From Pseudomonas libanensis (GTDB taxonomy: Bacteria; Pseudomonadota; Gammaproteobacteria; Pseudomonadales; Pseudomonadaceae): a DNA stretch of 64,000 nucleotides. The notes below the pieces were generated by a model that worked only from the letters and a program-made list of their open reading frames with translations, had not been told where the DNA came from and ran no database searches. The position numbers and the translations under genes are program-made. Numbering within the stretch: the first letter of the stretch is position 1; each line of letters opens with the position of its first letter. Below are positions 34,556 through 42,795 of the stretch, in pieces. The stretch is from contig NZ_JYLH01000001.1 in NCBI RefSeq assembly GCF_001439685.1, positions 124,001 to 188,000 on the forward strand. Reading direction: 5' to 3'.

Positions 34556-35353
34556 TCACCCCGGTTCACAAGGTGAGCCGAAACGACGCGGTTGATAGCC
34601 TGGCGCGGGCGAGGCAGGTTGGGTTGGCGTTGCTGGTGTGCAGGCAGCGATGCGCAGCGTGCGGGCCGGTGCCCAGCGTGAATTATTGCCCACGCGATCG
34701 AGAATGCAGTACGTGACTTCCAACCGGCAGTCGTCGCCGGCTTCGACAATGATTTGGGACGGCACCCACACCTGCACTGCCAGGCCAACGTTTTTGGCCT
34801 GGATTTTCGGCAGGTCCAGGCGTACGTCACCCCAGCGCAGGGTGATGGCATCGCCGCTGCTCATGTTCAAGTAAGGCTCGATCGTCAGCGGAATGCCGCG
34901 GCGTACCTGGCAGCTGTTGACGCCATAGCGGCGGATGGTTTCAGGCAGGCCGACGGGGGCGAGGTTCTGGTTTTCATCACCCCTTTCGTGGTTCAGATGA
35001 GACGAGGGCAGGCCGCCGGGGTAGTTGGTCTTGACCCGCACCAGGGTCGCGGCCGAGCGCATAGGCCCATGGCCGATCTGCAGGACCTGGTAGTGGACGC
35101 GCGCGGGGCCGTCCTGCACAAAGCTCTCCGGTACCCACAGGTGGGTGAACGTGCCGATCTTGCCAGCCGTCACCTTGCGCGAGGCGGCGAAGCAGTTGTT
35201 CCAGAACAGTTCGATCAGGTCGCCTTCTTCCATGCCTGGGTAGGGTGAAATATCGACTTGCAAGTGCGTGGAAGCCATAGCGCTGATGCCGCTTCCAATC
35301 GCCTGGGGCAATTTGGGGGCAGTGAGCGTGGCCGGGGTTTGGGTGTGTGTCAT
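34556..35353 (-). CDS. Protein with two tandem Ig-like/beta-sandwich repeats, function unknown
   Basis: A 265-residue protein without signal peptide or membrane segment. Two units align: residues about 32-115 (LQVDISPYPGMEEGDLIELFW...LWVPESFV...VHYQVLQIGHGPMRSAATLVRV) and about 150-240 (LTIEPYLNMSSGDAITLRWG...VWVPSQII...VTYCILDRVGNNSRWAPARTLRI). Each has PY-x-x-M-x-x-GD followed by aliphatic strands, as in Ig-like domains. Pseudomonas genomes carry cytoplasmic or secreted proteins with such repeats, with no known role. The start at ATG 35353 has GGAG upstream. It sits upstream of sfnB on the same strand with a possible promoter in between, and the Pro-rich tail (PATPTQPASPAPG) is probably disordered. 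Confidence 0.8.
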   Translation of the reverse strand: MTHTQTPATLTAPKLPQAIGSGISAMASTHLQVDISPYPGMEEGDLIELFWNNCFAASRKVTAGKIGTFTHLWVPESFVQDGPARVHYQVLQIGHGPMRSAATLVRVKTNYPGGLPSSHLNHERGDENQNLAPVGLPETIRRYGVNSCQVRRGIPLTIEPYLNMSSGDAITLRWGDVRLDLPKIQAKNVGLAVQVWVPSQIIVEAGDDCRLEVTYCILDRVGNNSRWAPARTLRIAACTPATPTQPASPAPGYQPRRFGSPCEPG

Positions 35354-35614
35354 CAGTAATCTCCTTGATGCAGCCAGCAGCAATCGTTCCGAGCCTCCGG
35401 CGCACAGGCGCAGGGCGGTTCGAAAGGAACGATTCAGTCAGTAGCCGGGATAGGATCCAATCCTCAAGGCGCTAGATAAGAGGGTTGGCCGCATAGCGTC
35501 AATGGAGGCAAAAGGCTAAACGGCGGGTTTGAAGATATTCAGAAGGGTCTGACGGGGAGGGGGATTTTAAGGTTGTTACGGCGGGGTATTTTAAGCGCTG
35601 GAACGGTAACCCGT

Positions 35615-35714
35615 TGTAGGAGCGAGCTTGCTTGCGAAGAACGTCAACGATAACGCGGTGAATCAGATTGACCGAGTTGCCTGGGCGTTTTTCGCGAGCA
35701 AGCTCGCTCCTACA
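35615..35714. repeat. Inverted repeat of a second REP subtype after tcyN
   Basis: TTGTAGGAGCGAGCTTGCTTGCGAAGAACG at the left and TTTTTCGCGAGCAAGCTCGCTCCTACAGA at the right. The core (GAGCGAGCTTGC) differs from the GGAGCTGGCTTGCC type found elsewhere in the window. The remainder of the 370-bp gap 35354-35723 shows no gene. Confidence 0.85.
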
Positions 35715-35723
35715 GAGGGTGGG

Positions 35724-36470
35724 TCAGTGGGCGAGGAATTTGCTCAGAAACTGCCTGGTGCGCTCTTCCTTGGGGTTGGCGAACAACGCCTTGGCTTCGC
35801 CCTGTTCGACGATCACGCCCTTGTCGAAAAAAATTACCCGGTTGGCCACATCCCGGGCAAAGCTCATCTCGTGGGTAACGATGACCATGGTGCGATTTTC
35901 TTCGGCCAGGCTGCGGATGGTCGCCAGCACTTCGCCCACCAGTTCCGGGTCAAGGGCCGAGGTGGGCTCGTCGAACAGAATCACCTCCGGCTCCATAGCC
36001 AGCGCCCGGGCGATCGCCACGCGCTGTTGCTGGCCGCCGGACAACCGCCGTGGATAGGACGCTTCCTTGCCCGCCAGACCGACCTTGGCCAGTAGCTTGC
36101 GACCCAGCTCGGTCGCCGCATCGCGCGGCATCTTCTTGACCACGATCGGGCCTTCGATGACGTTTTCCAGTGCGGTGCGGTGGGGGAACAGGTTGAAGTT
36201 CTGGAATACGAAACCCACGTGCTGGCGCAGGCGTCGCACCAGGCCCTGTTGCTGGTTGAGCGGCCTGTTACTGTCGATCTCGATATCGCCCACCTTGATA
36301 CGGCCGCTGGTGGGTTCTTCGAGGAAATTCAGGCAGCGCAGGAAAGTGGTCTTGCCGGAACCGCTGGGACCAATGATGGCGACTACTTCGCCTTCCTTGA
36401 CCTCAAGGTCGATGCCGTTGAGCACCACCTGGCCGTTGAATTGCTTGGTCAGTTTTTCAACCACGATCAT
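35724..36470 (-). CDS. tcyN: L-cystine ABC transporter ATP-binding protein TcyN
   Basis: A 248-residue ATPase of the cystine/polar amino-acid type. It has Walker [11 protein letters not shown]-loop [18 protein letters not shown], signature LSGGQQQR, Walker [13 protein letters not shown] and H-loop THEMSFAR. It is the third gene of tcyJ-tcyL-tcyN, with a 3-bp gap to the permease. Together with the adjacent D-cysteine desulfhydrase this matches the E. coli fliY(tcyJ)-dcyD-yecS(tcyL)-yecC(tcyN) locus for cystine import. Confidence 0.94.
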   Translation of the reverse strand: MIVVEKLTKQFNGQVVLNGIDLEVKEGEVVAIIGPSGSGKTTFLRCLNFLEEPTSGRIKVGDIEIDSNRPLNQQQGLVRRLRQHVGFVFQNFNLFPHRTALENVIEGPIVVKKMPRDAATELGRKLLAKVGLAGKEASYPRRLSGGQQQRVAIARALAMEPEVILFDEPTSALDPELVGEVLATIRSLAEENRTMVIVTHEMSFARDVANRVIFFDKGVIVEQGEAKALFANPKEERTRQFLSKFLAH

Positions 36471-36473
36471 GCT

Positions 36474-37139
36474 TCAAGACTCCAGGTCATGCCGGTTGAC
36501 CCGGTCTTCCAGACGGTTTTGCAGATGCGCCAGGATGCTTGCCAGAATCCAGTAGATCAGGGCCGCGGACAGATACATGGTGAAAATTTCGAAGGTACGC
36601 GCCGACACCAGTTGGGCCTGGCGGAACAGCTCCGGCACCTGGATGGTGGCGGCCAGCGCGGTGTCCTTGACCAACGAGATAAAGCTGTTGCCCAGGGGCG
36701 GCAGGGCTGTACGCATGGCCTGTGGCAGGATGGCCCGGCGCAGGGTCTGCGCCCGGGTCATGCCGATACTGGCAGCGGCTTCCCACTGGCCACGCTCGAT
36801 GGAGGCGATGGCGGCCCGCAGGATTTCACAGGCGTAGGCGGCCATGTTCAGCGAAAAGCCGATCATGGCCGCCGGGATCGGATCCAGCTCGATGCCCACT
36901 TGCGGCAAACCGTAGTAGATCAGGAACAGCTGCACCAGCAAGGGCGTGCCGCGAAAGAACGACACGTAGACCCTGGCCGTCCAGCTGAGCAACTTGAAGC
37001 GCGACAGGCGCATCAGCGCCAGGCCGAAGCCCAGCAGCAAGCCGAAAAACATCCCGCCAAGGCTGAGGATTACCGTGTAGTACGCGCCCTTGAGCAGAAA
37101 GGGCGCGGAGTCCAGCGCGAGTTGGAAACCTGCTTCCAT
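36474..37139 (-). CDS. tcyL: L-cystine ABC transporter permease TcyL
   Basis: A 221-residue inner-membrane permease. The N-terminus LALDSAPFLLKGAYYTVILSLGGMFFGLLLG, then VYVSFFRGTPLLVQLFLIYYGLPQ and EAA loop EAAASIGMTRAQTLRRAILPQAMR, are YecS-like. Its start codon shares a base with the tcyJ stop. It forms the homodimeric channel for cystine with TcyN. Confidence 0.93.
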   Translation of the reverse strand: MEAGFQLALDSAPFLLKGAYYTVILSLGGMFFGLLLGFGLALMRLSRFKLLSWTARVYVSFFRGTPLLVQLFLIYYGLPQVGIELDPIPAAMIGFSLNMAAYACEILRAAIASIERGQWEAAASIGMTRAQTLRRAILPQAMRTALPPLGNSFISLVKDTALAATIQVPELFRQAQLVSARTFEIFTMYLSAALIYWILASILAHLQNRLEDRVNRHDLES

Positions 37140-37933
37140 TATTGAGTGACGTCAGCGTTGAAGTACTTCTCGGACAGCTTCTTCAAGGTGCCGTCGGCGC
37201 GCAGTTTGTCGAGGGCCGTGTTCACCGCGTCGAGCAGTTCAGGCTCGCCTTTGCGCAGGGCGATACCGGATTCCTGACGGGAGAAGGCGTCGCCGGCAGC
37301 GGCGGTGTCGGGGGCTTTCTTGGCATATTCCAGGGCGGCCAGGCGGTCGATCAGGATAGCGTCGATACGGCCGATGCGCAGGTCCTGGAACTTGGTCGGG
37401 TCGTCGTTGTAAGTCTTGATGATGGCTTTAGGTTGGTTGTCCTTGAGCCATTGTTCGTAGTTGGTGCCCAGGCCCACACCCACTTTCTTGCCGGCCAGGT
37501 CGTCGGCTTTCTTGATCGAGTCGACGTTCTTTTTCAGCACCAGCGCCTGGATGCCGGACACGGTGTAAGGCTTGGAGAAGTCGTACTTCTTCTTGCGCTC
37601 TTCGGAGATGGTCACTTGGTTGACCACGGCGTCCAGGCGCTTGGATTCCAGGGCGGCGAGGATGCCGTCCCATGGCGTCGCTTGCAGCTTGACCTTGACG
37701 CCCAACTCCTTGGCCAGGGCTTCGGACAGCTCCACCTCGAACCCGCTGAGCTTGCCGCTTTCATCGACGAAGCTGAAGGGTGGGTAGGTGCCTTCCAGGC
37801 CTATCTTGATCTCGCCGGCCTTCTTGATGTTGCCCAACTGCTCGCCGGCAACCGCCTGGCCCAGCCAGCCGGCGCCAAGTGTCAGGCCCAATGTGCCAAC
37901 CAGCAGCGTGCGACGCAATACAGAAATAGTCAT
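37139..37933 (-). CDS. tcyJ: L-cystine-binding protein TcyJ (FliY)
   Basis: A 264-residue periplasmic binding protein with a signal peptide ending near AVAGEQ. It has KIGLEGTYPPFSFVDESGKLSGFEVELSEALAKELGVK, AVVNQVTISEERKKKYDFSKPYT and VGVGLGTNYEQWL, as in FliY. The start at ATG 37933 (MTISVLRRTLL) gives a proper signal, and the frame continues upstream to 38146 without one. It captures cystine and possibly other sulfur amino acids. An AT-rich region upstream (38055-38093) contains a weaker relative of the sulfur-gene element. Confidence 0.92.
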   Translation of the reverse strand: MTISVLRRTLLVGTLGLTLGAGWLGQAVAGEQLGNIKKAGEIKIGLEGTYPPFSFVDESGKLSGFEVELSEALAKELGVKVKLQATPWDGILAALESKRLDAVVNQVTISEERKKKYDFSKPYTVSGIQALVLKKNVDSIKKADDLAGKKVGVGLGTNYEQWLKDNQPKAIIKTYNDDPTKFQDLRIGRIDAILIDRLAALEYAKKAPDTAAAGDAFSRQESGIALRKGEPELLDAVNTALDKLRADGTLKKLSEKYFNADVTQ

Positions 37934-38054
37934 GGAGAGCCCCTGTGTTTTTATGGTGAGCGAAGCAGGTGACGCGGTAGTCGTATCCTGCCCTAAAGCG
38001 CGAAGCGCGTCTTCGCCTTTGGCGCGATGATAAGGTGGGTTTTTAAGTCTTGAA

Positions 38055-38093
38055 AATAATAAAAATACAATTTCATATTCTTTTTGGAAATAT
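38055..38093 (-). promoter_or_regulatory. AT-rich region upstream of tcyJ, weak relative of the sulfur-gene element
   Basis: An AT-rich tract ending TTTTTGGAAATA resembles the CTTTAGGAATA tail of the copies at 2274 and 34518, but the AATAACC part is not preserved. It is the likely tcyJLN promoter region. Confidence 0.3.
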
Positions 38094-38103
38094 GTACGGC
38101 TTG

Positions 38104-38191
38104 TGTGGGAGCTGGCTTGCCTGCGATTGCAGTGTGTCAGTGCCAAGTTTCTGGCTGATCTAACGCAATCGCAGGCAAGCCAGCTCCCACA
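38104..38191. repeat. BIME between dcyD and tcyJ
   Basis: TGTGGGAGCTGGCTTGCCTGC at the left and GCAGGCAAGCCAGCTCCCACA at the right, with GATTGCAG/CGCAATC inside. It lies just after the dcyD stop and before the tcyJ promoter region. Confidence 0.9.
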
Positions 38192-38205
38192 TCGACCGTA
38201 TTCAG

Positions 38206-39201
38206 TCAGTTGAATACTGAGTCATAGGCAAACAACGCTGGCGCCCCGCCGGTATGCAGGAAAATGATCGGCCCCTCTTCAAAGCGCTGGCGCCCGATGC
38301 CGTCGAGCAAACCGGCCATGGCCTTGCCGGTATACACCGGGTCCAGCAACAGACCTTCCTGGCTGGCCAAAAGTTTGATCGCAGATAGGGTGCCAGCATT
38401 CGGCTCGCCATACCGAGGGCCGAAATACTCATCCCACAAGGTCACCTTGAAGGCGTGGGGAATGTCCATGCCGAGCAACTCGGCAGTGCGTTCGGCCAGG
38501 CCCTGCACCTTGGGCAATTGCGCTTGCTCGGTACGCGACACCGTGATGCCGATCACCGGCAATTGCGGCAGTGCTTCGCTCAAGGCCAGAGCCAGGCCGC
38601 TGTGGGTACCGGCACTGCCGGAGGCGAGCACCACGGCGGCGAATTCAATGCCGCTGTCTTCAATCTGCGCGGCCAACTCCAGCCCGGCACGCACATAGCC
38701 CAAGGCGCCGAGGGCATTGGAGCCGCCGATCGGCACCAGGTACGGTTTCTTGCCATTGCTGCGCAGGCGGTCGGCGAGGGCGTTGAGTTGGTCGTCGGCG
38801 TTGTCGAGGTTTTCCACCAATTCCACTTTGGCGTCGAACAGGTCCAGGAGCAGGCGGTTACCGTTGCCCAGGTAGTTGAGGTTTTCGGTGCCGATGGGGT
38901 TTTCCAGCAGGGCTACGCAACCCAGGCCGAGCTTGGCGGCCAGCGCGGCGGTCTGGCGTACGTGATTGGATTGGATGGCGCCGGCGGTGACCAGGGTATC
39001 TGCGCCCTGGGCGATGGCGTCGGCCGCCAGATACTCGAGTTTGCGCAGCTTGTTGCCGCCCATGGCCAGCGGCGTGGTGTCATCGCGTTTGACGTAGATG
39101 TCCCTGCCCAGCCAGGCCGACAGCCGCTCGAGCTTTTCCAAAGCGGTAGCACCGCCGAGCAGTTCCAGACGGTTAAAACGGTCAAGCTGTTGTTTGATCA
39201 T
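38206..39201 (-). CDS. dcyD: D-cysteine desulfhydrase DcyD
   Basis: A 331-residue PLP enzyme of the ACC-deaminase/D-cysteine desulfhydrase family that converts D-cysteine to pyruvate, ammonia and sulfide. The PLP lysine is Lys51 in [12 protein letters not shown], and the phosphate cup is near [12 protein letters not shown]. The start at ATG 39201 ([17 protein letters not shown]) matches the family; the open frame extends to 39282 without a better start. Its place beside tcyJLN is as in enterobacteria. Sulfide produced can be reassimilated through serine acetyltransferase, encoded divergently at 39368, and a separate cysteine synthase. Confidence 0.92.
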   Translation of the reverse strand: MIKQQLDRFNRLELLGGATALEKLERLSAWLGRDIYVKRDDTTPLAMGGNKLRKLEYLAADAIAQGADTLVTAGAIQSNHVRQTAALAAKLGLGCVALLENPIGTENLNYLGNGNRLLLDLFDAKVELVENLDNADDQLNALADRLRSNGKKPYLVPIGGSNALGALGYVRAGLELAAQIEDSGIEFAAVVLASGSAGTHSGLALALSEALPQLPVIGITVSRTEQAQLPKVQGLAERTAELLGMDIPHAFKVTLWDEYFGPRYGEPNAGTLSAIKLLASQEGLLLDPVYTGKAMAGLLDGIGRQRFEEGPIIFLHTGGAPALFAYDSVFN

Positions 39202-39367
39202 GGCTACGCACGGTGACTGAGTGATGTGGAGGACTATAGGCAGGCACTTTTCATCGGGCAACTGCCAGTTGCTTATGAACAATAGTTCTTAGTCTCATAC
39301 CATTGGTTCTTAAGAGCCGCCAGATCCATACCGTAAAGTGATGGCCATTTCGTCAGGAGTGAATACC

Positions 39368-40294
39368 GTGAGTGAGCGTTCCAGTCATTGGCAATTGCAG
39401 ACCATCGTCAGCCAGCTGCGCGGCGCCCGCGACCAGTGGCGCACGCGCAACGGGCGCTTGAGTGGCGAGCATGGTGGCCGCGAGTTGCCGTCCCGCGAGG
39501 CAGTGGCGCAGATCCTTGAAGCCTTGTGCGGCGCACTGTTCCCCATGCGCCTGGGCCCGGTGGACCTGCGCGAGGAAAGCGAAGATTTCTATGTAGGGCA
39601 CACCCTCGACGTGGCGCTCAATGCCTTGCTCGCCCAGGCGCGCCTGGAGTTGCGCTACGCCGCACGCCAGGGCGGTGAGGATGCTGGTGAAGTCGATGCC
39701 CTGGCCATTCGCCTGATCCAGGATTTCGCTCTGGCGCTGCCATCCCTGCGCAGCCTGTTGGACACCGACGTACTCGCCGCCTACCACGGCGACCCGGCCG
39801 CCCGCAGTGTGGATGAAGTGCTGCTGTGCTACCCGGGCATCCTGGCGGTTATCCACCATCGCCTGGCTCATCATCTATACCGGGCCGGTTTGCCGCTGCT
39901 GGCGCGAATCAGCGCGGAAATCGCCCACTCGGCCACCGGAATCGATATCCACCCCGGTGCGCAGATCGGCCCGAGCTTCTTTATCGACCACGGCACGGGC
40001 GTGGTGATTGGCGAGACGGCGATCATCGGCGAGCGGGTGCGCATCTACCAGGCTGTGACACTGGGCGCCAAGCGCTTCCCGGCGGACGAGGATGGGCAGT
40101 TGCAGAAAGGCCACCCGCGTCACCCGATCGTTGAGGATGACGTGGTGATTTATGCCGGGGCGACGATCCTGGGGCGGATTACCATCGGCAAGGGTTCGAC
40201 CATTGGCGGTAATGTGTGGCTGACCCGCAGCGTGCCGGCCGGGGCGAATATCACCCAGGCGAACTTGCAGCATGATGATGGGGCGCAGAAGTAA
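39368..40294 (+). CDS. epsC: Serine O-acetyltransferase (EpsC type)
   Basis: A 308-residue serine acetyltransferase making O-acetylserine for cysteine synthesis. An N-terminal helical domain is followed by a left-handed beta-helix of hexapeptide repeats (IDIHPGAQIGPSFFIDHGTGVVIGETAIIGERVRIY, VEDDVVIYAGATILGRITIGKGSTIGG), with the catalytic His in FIDHGTG. The GTG start at 39368 follows AGGAGT; upstream GTG/ATG codons lack one. It lacks the C-terminal Ile typical of CysE that docks into cysteine synthase (it ends DDGAQK), so it may not form the regulatory complex. It is divergent from dcyD. Confidence 0.9.
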   Translation: MSERSSHWQLQTIVSQLRGARDQWRTRNGRLSGEHGGRELPSREAVAQILEALCGALFPMRLGPVDLREESEDFYVGHTLDVALNALLAQARLELRYAARQGGEDAGEVDALAIRLIQDFALALPSLRSLLDTDVLAAYHGDPAARSVDEVLLCYPGILAVIHHRLAHHLYRAGLPLLARISAEIAHSATGIDIHPGAQIGPSFFIDHGTGVVIGETAIIGERVRIYQAVTLGAKRFPADEDGQLQKGHPRHPIVEDDVVIYAGATILGRITIGKGSTIGGNVWLTRSVPAGANITQANLQHDDGAQK

Positions 40295-40316
40295 TACCTG
40301 AGTAGACACCCATCAG

Positions 40317-40405
40317 TGTGGGAGCTGGCTTGCCTGCGATAGCGGTGTATCAGTCAACAGATGGGGGGCTGACCCACCGCTATCGCAGGCAAGCCAGCTC
40401 CCACA
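40317..40405. repeat. BIME after serine acetyltransferase gene
   Basis: TGTGGGAGCTGGCTTGCCTGC at the left and its complement at the right. The interior GATAGCGGTGTATCAGTCAACAG is almost identical to the copy at 47557. The 360-bp gap 40295-40654 holds this element, the BetI-like operator and a possible leader peptide. Confidence 0.9.
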
Positions 40406-40532
40406 TTTCGAATGTATTTCAACGTGGGGTCGCTGAACGATTTGCCTTCTTCATCCGTCATACCAATCCTTGAGCTAGTGTAGAAATCACCTACCATTCG
40501 GCCCTGCAATTAGTCCCACACCGCCTATTCAT

Positions 40533-40562
40533 GTTTAACTTGAACGTTCGTTCAAGTTAAAC
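40533..40562. promoter_or_regulatory. Perfect 30-bp palindrome, probable BetI operator
   Basis: Arms of 14 bp, GTTTAACTTGAACG and CGTTCAAGTTAAAC, flank TT. TTGAACG/CGTTCAA matches the core of BetI (TetR family) sites upstream of choline-betaine genes as I recall them. It lies 92 bp upstream of betT, so choline-responsive repression is likely. No betI is in the window. Confidence 0.7.
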
Positions 40563-40654
40563 CCGGTGGTTCGCTGCCCGCTCACAACAGGAGGCTTACC
40601 TTTGCTGAGTCCGTTATTTACAGCCACATCCCACACCCTAGGGGTGCATCGTTC

Positions 40655-42655
40655 ATGAGTGCATCGTCCACCCCATCCAGCGGCCTGGTGCGCATGAATG
40701 CGCCCGTTTTCTACTTTGCCGCGACTTTTATCCTGCTGTTTGGCATTACCGTCATCGCTATCCCGCAACAGGCCGGTGCCTGGCTGCTGGCGGCGCAAAA
40801 CTGGGCGGCCAATACGGTCGGCTGGTACTACATGCTGGCGATGACCCTGTATCTGGTCTTCGTGGTGGTCACCGCGCTATCGGGCTACGGCAAGATAAAA
40901 CTCGGTGCCGACCACGACGAGCCCGAATTCAGTTACCTGTCCTGGGCCGGCATGCTGTTCGCCGCCGGGATCAGCATCACGCTCTTCTTCTTCTGCGTCT
41001 CGGAGCCGTTGACCCACTTGGTGCAACCGCCCCAAGGCGAAGCGATGAACGCCGATGCGGCCCGCCAGGCCATGCAGGTGCTGTTCCTGCACTGGGGCCT
41101 GCACGGCTGGGGCGTGTTCGCGTTTGTCGGCATGGCCTTGGCGTATTTCGCCTACCGGCATAACCTGCCTTTGGCATTGCGTTCGGCGCTGTACCCGCTG
41201 ATCGGCAAGCGCATCAATGGCCCGATTGGTTACGCAGTGGATGGTTTCGGCATCATCGCCACGGTGTTCGGCCTGGGTGCCGACATGGGCTTTGGCGTGT
41301 TGCACCTCAACTCCGGCCTGGACTACCTGTTTGGCATTGCCCATACCCAGTGGATCCAGGTGGGCCTGATCACCCTGATGATGGGCGCGGCGATCATTGT
41401 TGCCGTGGCCGGTGTCGACAAAGGTGTGCGGGTGATGTCCGACATCAACATGCTGCTGGCCTGTGCGCTGCTGCTGTTCGTGTTGTTTGCCGGGCCGACC
41501 CAGCACTTGCTCAATACCCTGATCCAGAACATCGGTGACTACCTGGGCGCATTGCCCACCAAGAGTTTCGATGTGTATGCCTACGACAAGCCAAGCGACT
41601 GGCTGGGCGGCTGGACGGTGTTCTACTGGGCCTGGTGGATCGCATGGTCACCGTTCGTGGGCCTGTTCATCGCCCGTATTTCCCGTGGCCGCACCATCCG
41701 TGAATTCGTGTTCGGCGTGTTGTTGATCCCACTGGGCTTCACCCTGGCGTGGATGTCGATCTTCGGTAACAGCGCCATCGACCAGGTGCTCAACCATGGC
41801 ATGGTCGCACTGGGCCAGTCGGCCATCGATGATCCGTCGATGAGCCTCTACCTGCTGCTGGAAACCTACCCGTGGAGCAAGACCGTCATCGCAGTCACGG
41901 TGTTTATCAGTTTTGTGTTCTTCGTGACCTCGGCGGACTCCGGCACCGTGGTGCTCTCCACCCTGTCGTCCAAAGGCGGCAACGCCGATGAAGACGGGCC
42001 GAAGTGGCTGCGGGTGTTCTGGGGCGCGATGACCGCGCTGGTCACCAGTGCCTTGCTGTTTGCCGGCAGCATCGATTCGCTCAAATCAGCGGTGGTACTA
42101 ACCTCGCTGCCGTTCTCGCTGATCCTGCTGCTGATGATGTGGGGGCTGCACAAGGCGTTCTATCTGGAGTCGCAAAAGCAGATCGCCCAGTTGCATTCGC
42201 TGGCGCCGATTTCGGCTTCGCGCAAAGGCCGTGGCGGCTGGCGCCAGCGCCTGAGCCAGGCCGTGCACTTCCCGTCGCGCGATGAGGTGTATCGCTTCCT
42301 CGAATCGACGGTGCGCCCGGCCATCGAGGAAGTGACGGCGGTGTTTGTCGAGAAGGGCCTGAATGTGGTCACTCAGCCTGACCCTTCCAACGACAGCGTC
42401 AGCCTGGAAATCGGGCATGGCGAGGAGCATCCGTTTATCTACCAGGTGCAGATGCGCGGCTACTTCACGCCGTCGTTCGCCCGCGGTGGCATGGGCTCCA
42501 AAGAGATCAACAACCGCCGCTATTACCGGGCGGAAGTGCACTTGAGCGAGGGCAGCCAGGACTACGACCTGGTGGGCTACACCAAGGAACAGATCATCAA
42601 CGACATCCTCGACCAGTACGAGCGGCACCTGCAGTTCCTGCATCTGGTGCGCTGA
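40655..42655 (+). CDS. betT: BCCT-family choline transporter BetT
   Basis: A 666-residue betaine-choline-carnitine transporter. It has 12 predicted membrane segments and the family's tryptophan-rich core (GGWTVFYWAWWIAWSPFVGLFIARISRGRTIREF). A long C-terminal cytoplasmic tail (about 515-666) is typical of osmoresponsive BetT. It imports choline for glycine-betaine synthesis or catabolism by proton symport. ATG 40655 is chosen because an upstream start in this frame is not available. A BetI-like operator lies 92 bp upstream, and an 18-codon leader frame with a strong ribosome site overlaps this start. Confidence 0.93.
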   Translation: MSASSTPSSGLVRMNAPVFYFAATFILLFGITVIAIPQQAGAWLLAAQNWAANTVGWYYMLAMTLYLVFVVVTALSGYGKIKLGADHDEPEFSYLSWAGMLFAAGISITLFFFCVSEPLTHLVQPPQGEAMNADAARQAMQVLFLHWGLHGWGVFAFVGMALAYFAYRHNLPLALRSALYPLIGKRINGPIGYAVDGFGIIATVFGLGADMGFGVLHLNSGLDYLFGIAHTQWIQVGLITLMMGAAIIVAVAGVDKGVRVMSDINMLLACALLLFVLFAGPTQHLLNTLIQNIGDYLGALPTKSFDVYAYDKPSDWLGGWTVFYWAWWIAWSPFVGLFIARISRGRTIREFVFGVLLIPLGFTLAWMSIFGNSAIDQVLNHGMVALGQSAIDDPSMSLYLLLETYPWSKTVIAVTVFISFVFFVTSADSGTVVLSTLSSKGGNADEDGPKWLRVFWGAMTALVTSALLFAGSIDSLKSAVVLTSLPFSLILLLMMWGLHKAFYLESQKQIAQLHSLAPISASRKGRGGWRQRLSQAVHFPSRDEVYRFLESTVRPAIEEVTAVFVEKGLNVVTQPDPSNDSVSLEIGHGEEHPFIYQVQMRGYFTPSFARGGMGSKEINNRRYYRAEVHLSEGSQDYDLVGYTKEQIINDILDQYERHLQFLHLVR

Positions 42656-42736
42656 GTAATATGCGGTAAACCGTTCCTCTCAAGTAGGCCTTTGCTGTAA
42701 AAGGAAGAGGCAGACTTAAGCGATTCAGCTGCTTAA

Positions 42737-42772
42737 AAGGCCTGGGAATACTGATATTCCCAGGCCTTATTT
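42737..42772 (+). terminator. Terminator-like perfect hairpin after betT
   Basis: AAGGCCTGGGAATA (42737-42750) and TATTCCCAGGCCTT (42755-42768) pair over 14 bp around CTGA, followed by ATTT. It is 24 bp before the aldo/keto reductase ATG, so it may also affect that gene's leader. Confidence 0.75.
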
Positions 42773-42795
42773 GCCCCAGCTCAAGAGAGGATTCG

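Noticed and set aside
38055..38191. A tRNA or riboswitch (SAM or cysteine-related) before tcyJ or metQ
   Set aside because: The structured DNA is a BIME with REP arms, and no conserved riboswitch core or cloverleaf can be drawn. The same holds before metQ at 30401-30541.
39368..40294. Serine acetyltransferase as the housekeeping cysE
   Set aside because: It lacks the C-terminal Ile that docks into cysteine synthase and sits with cystine import genes, so it is better described as an EpsC-type accessory enzyme.
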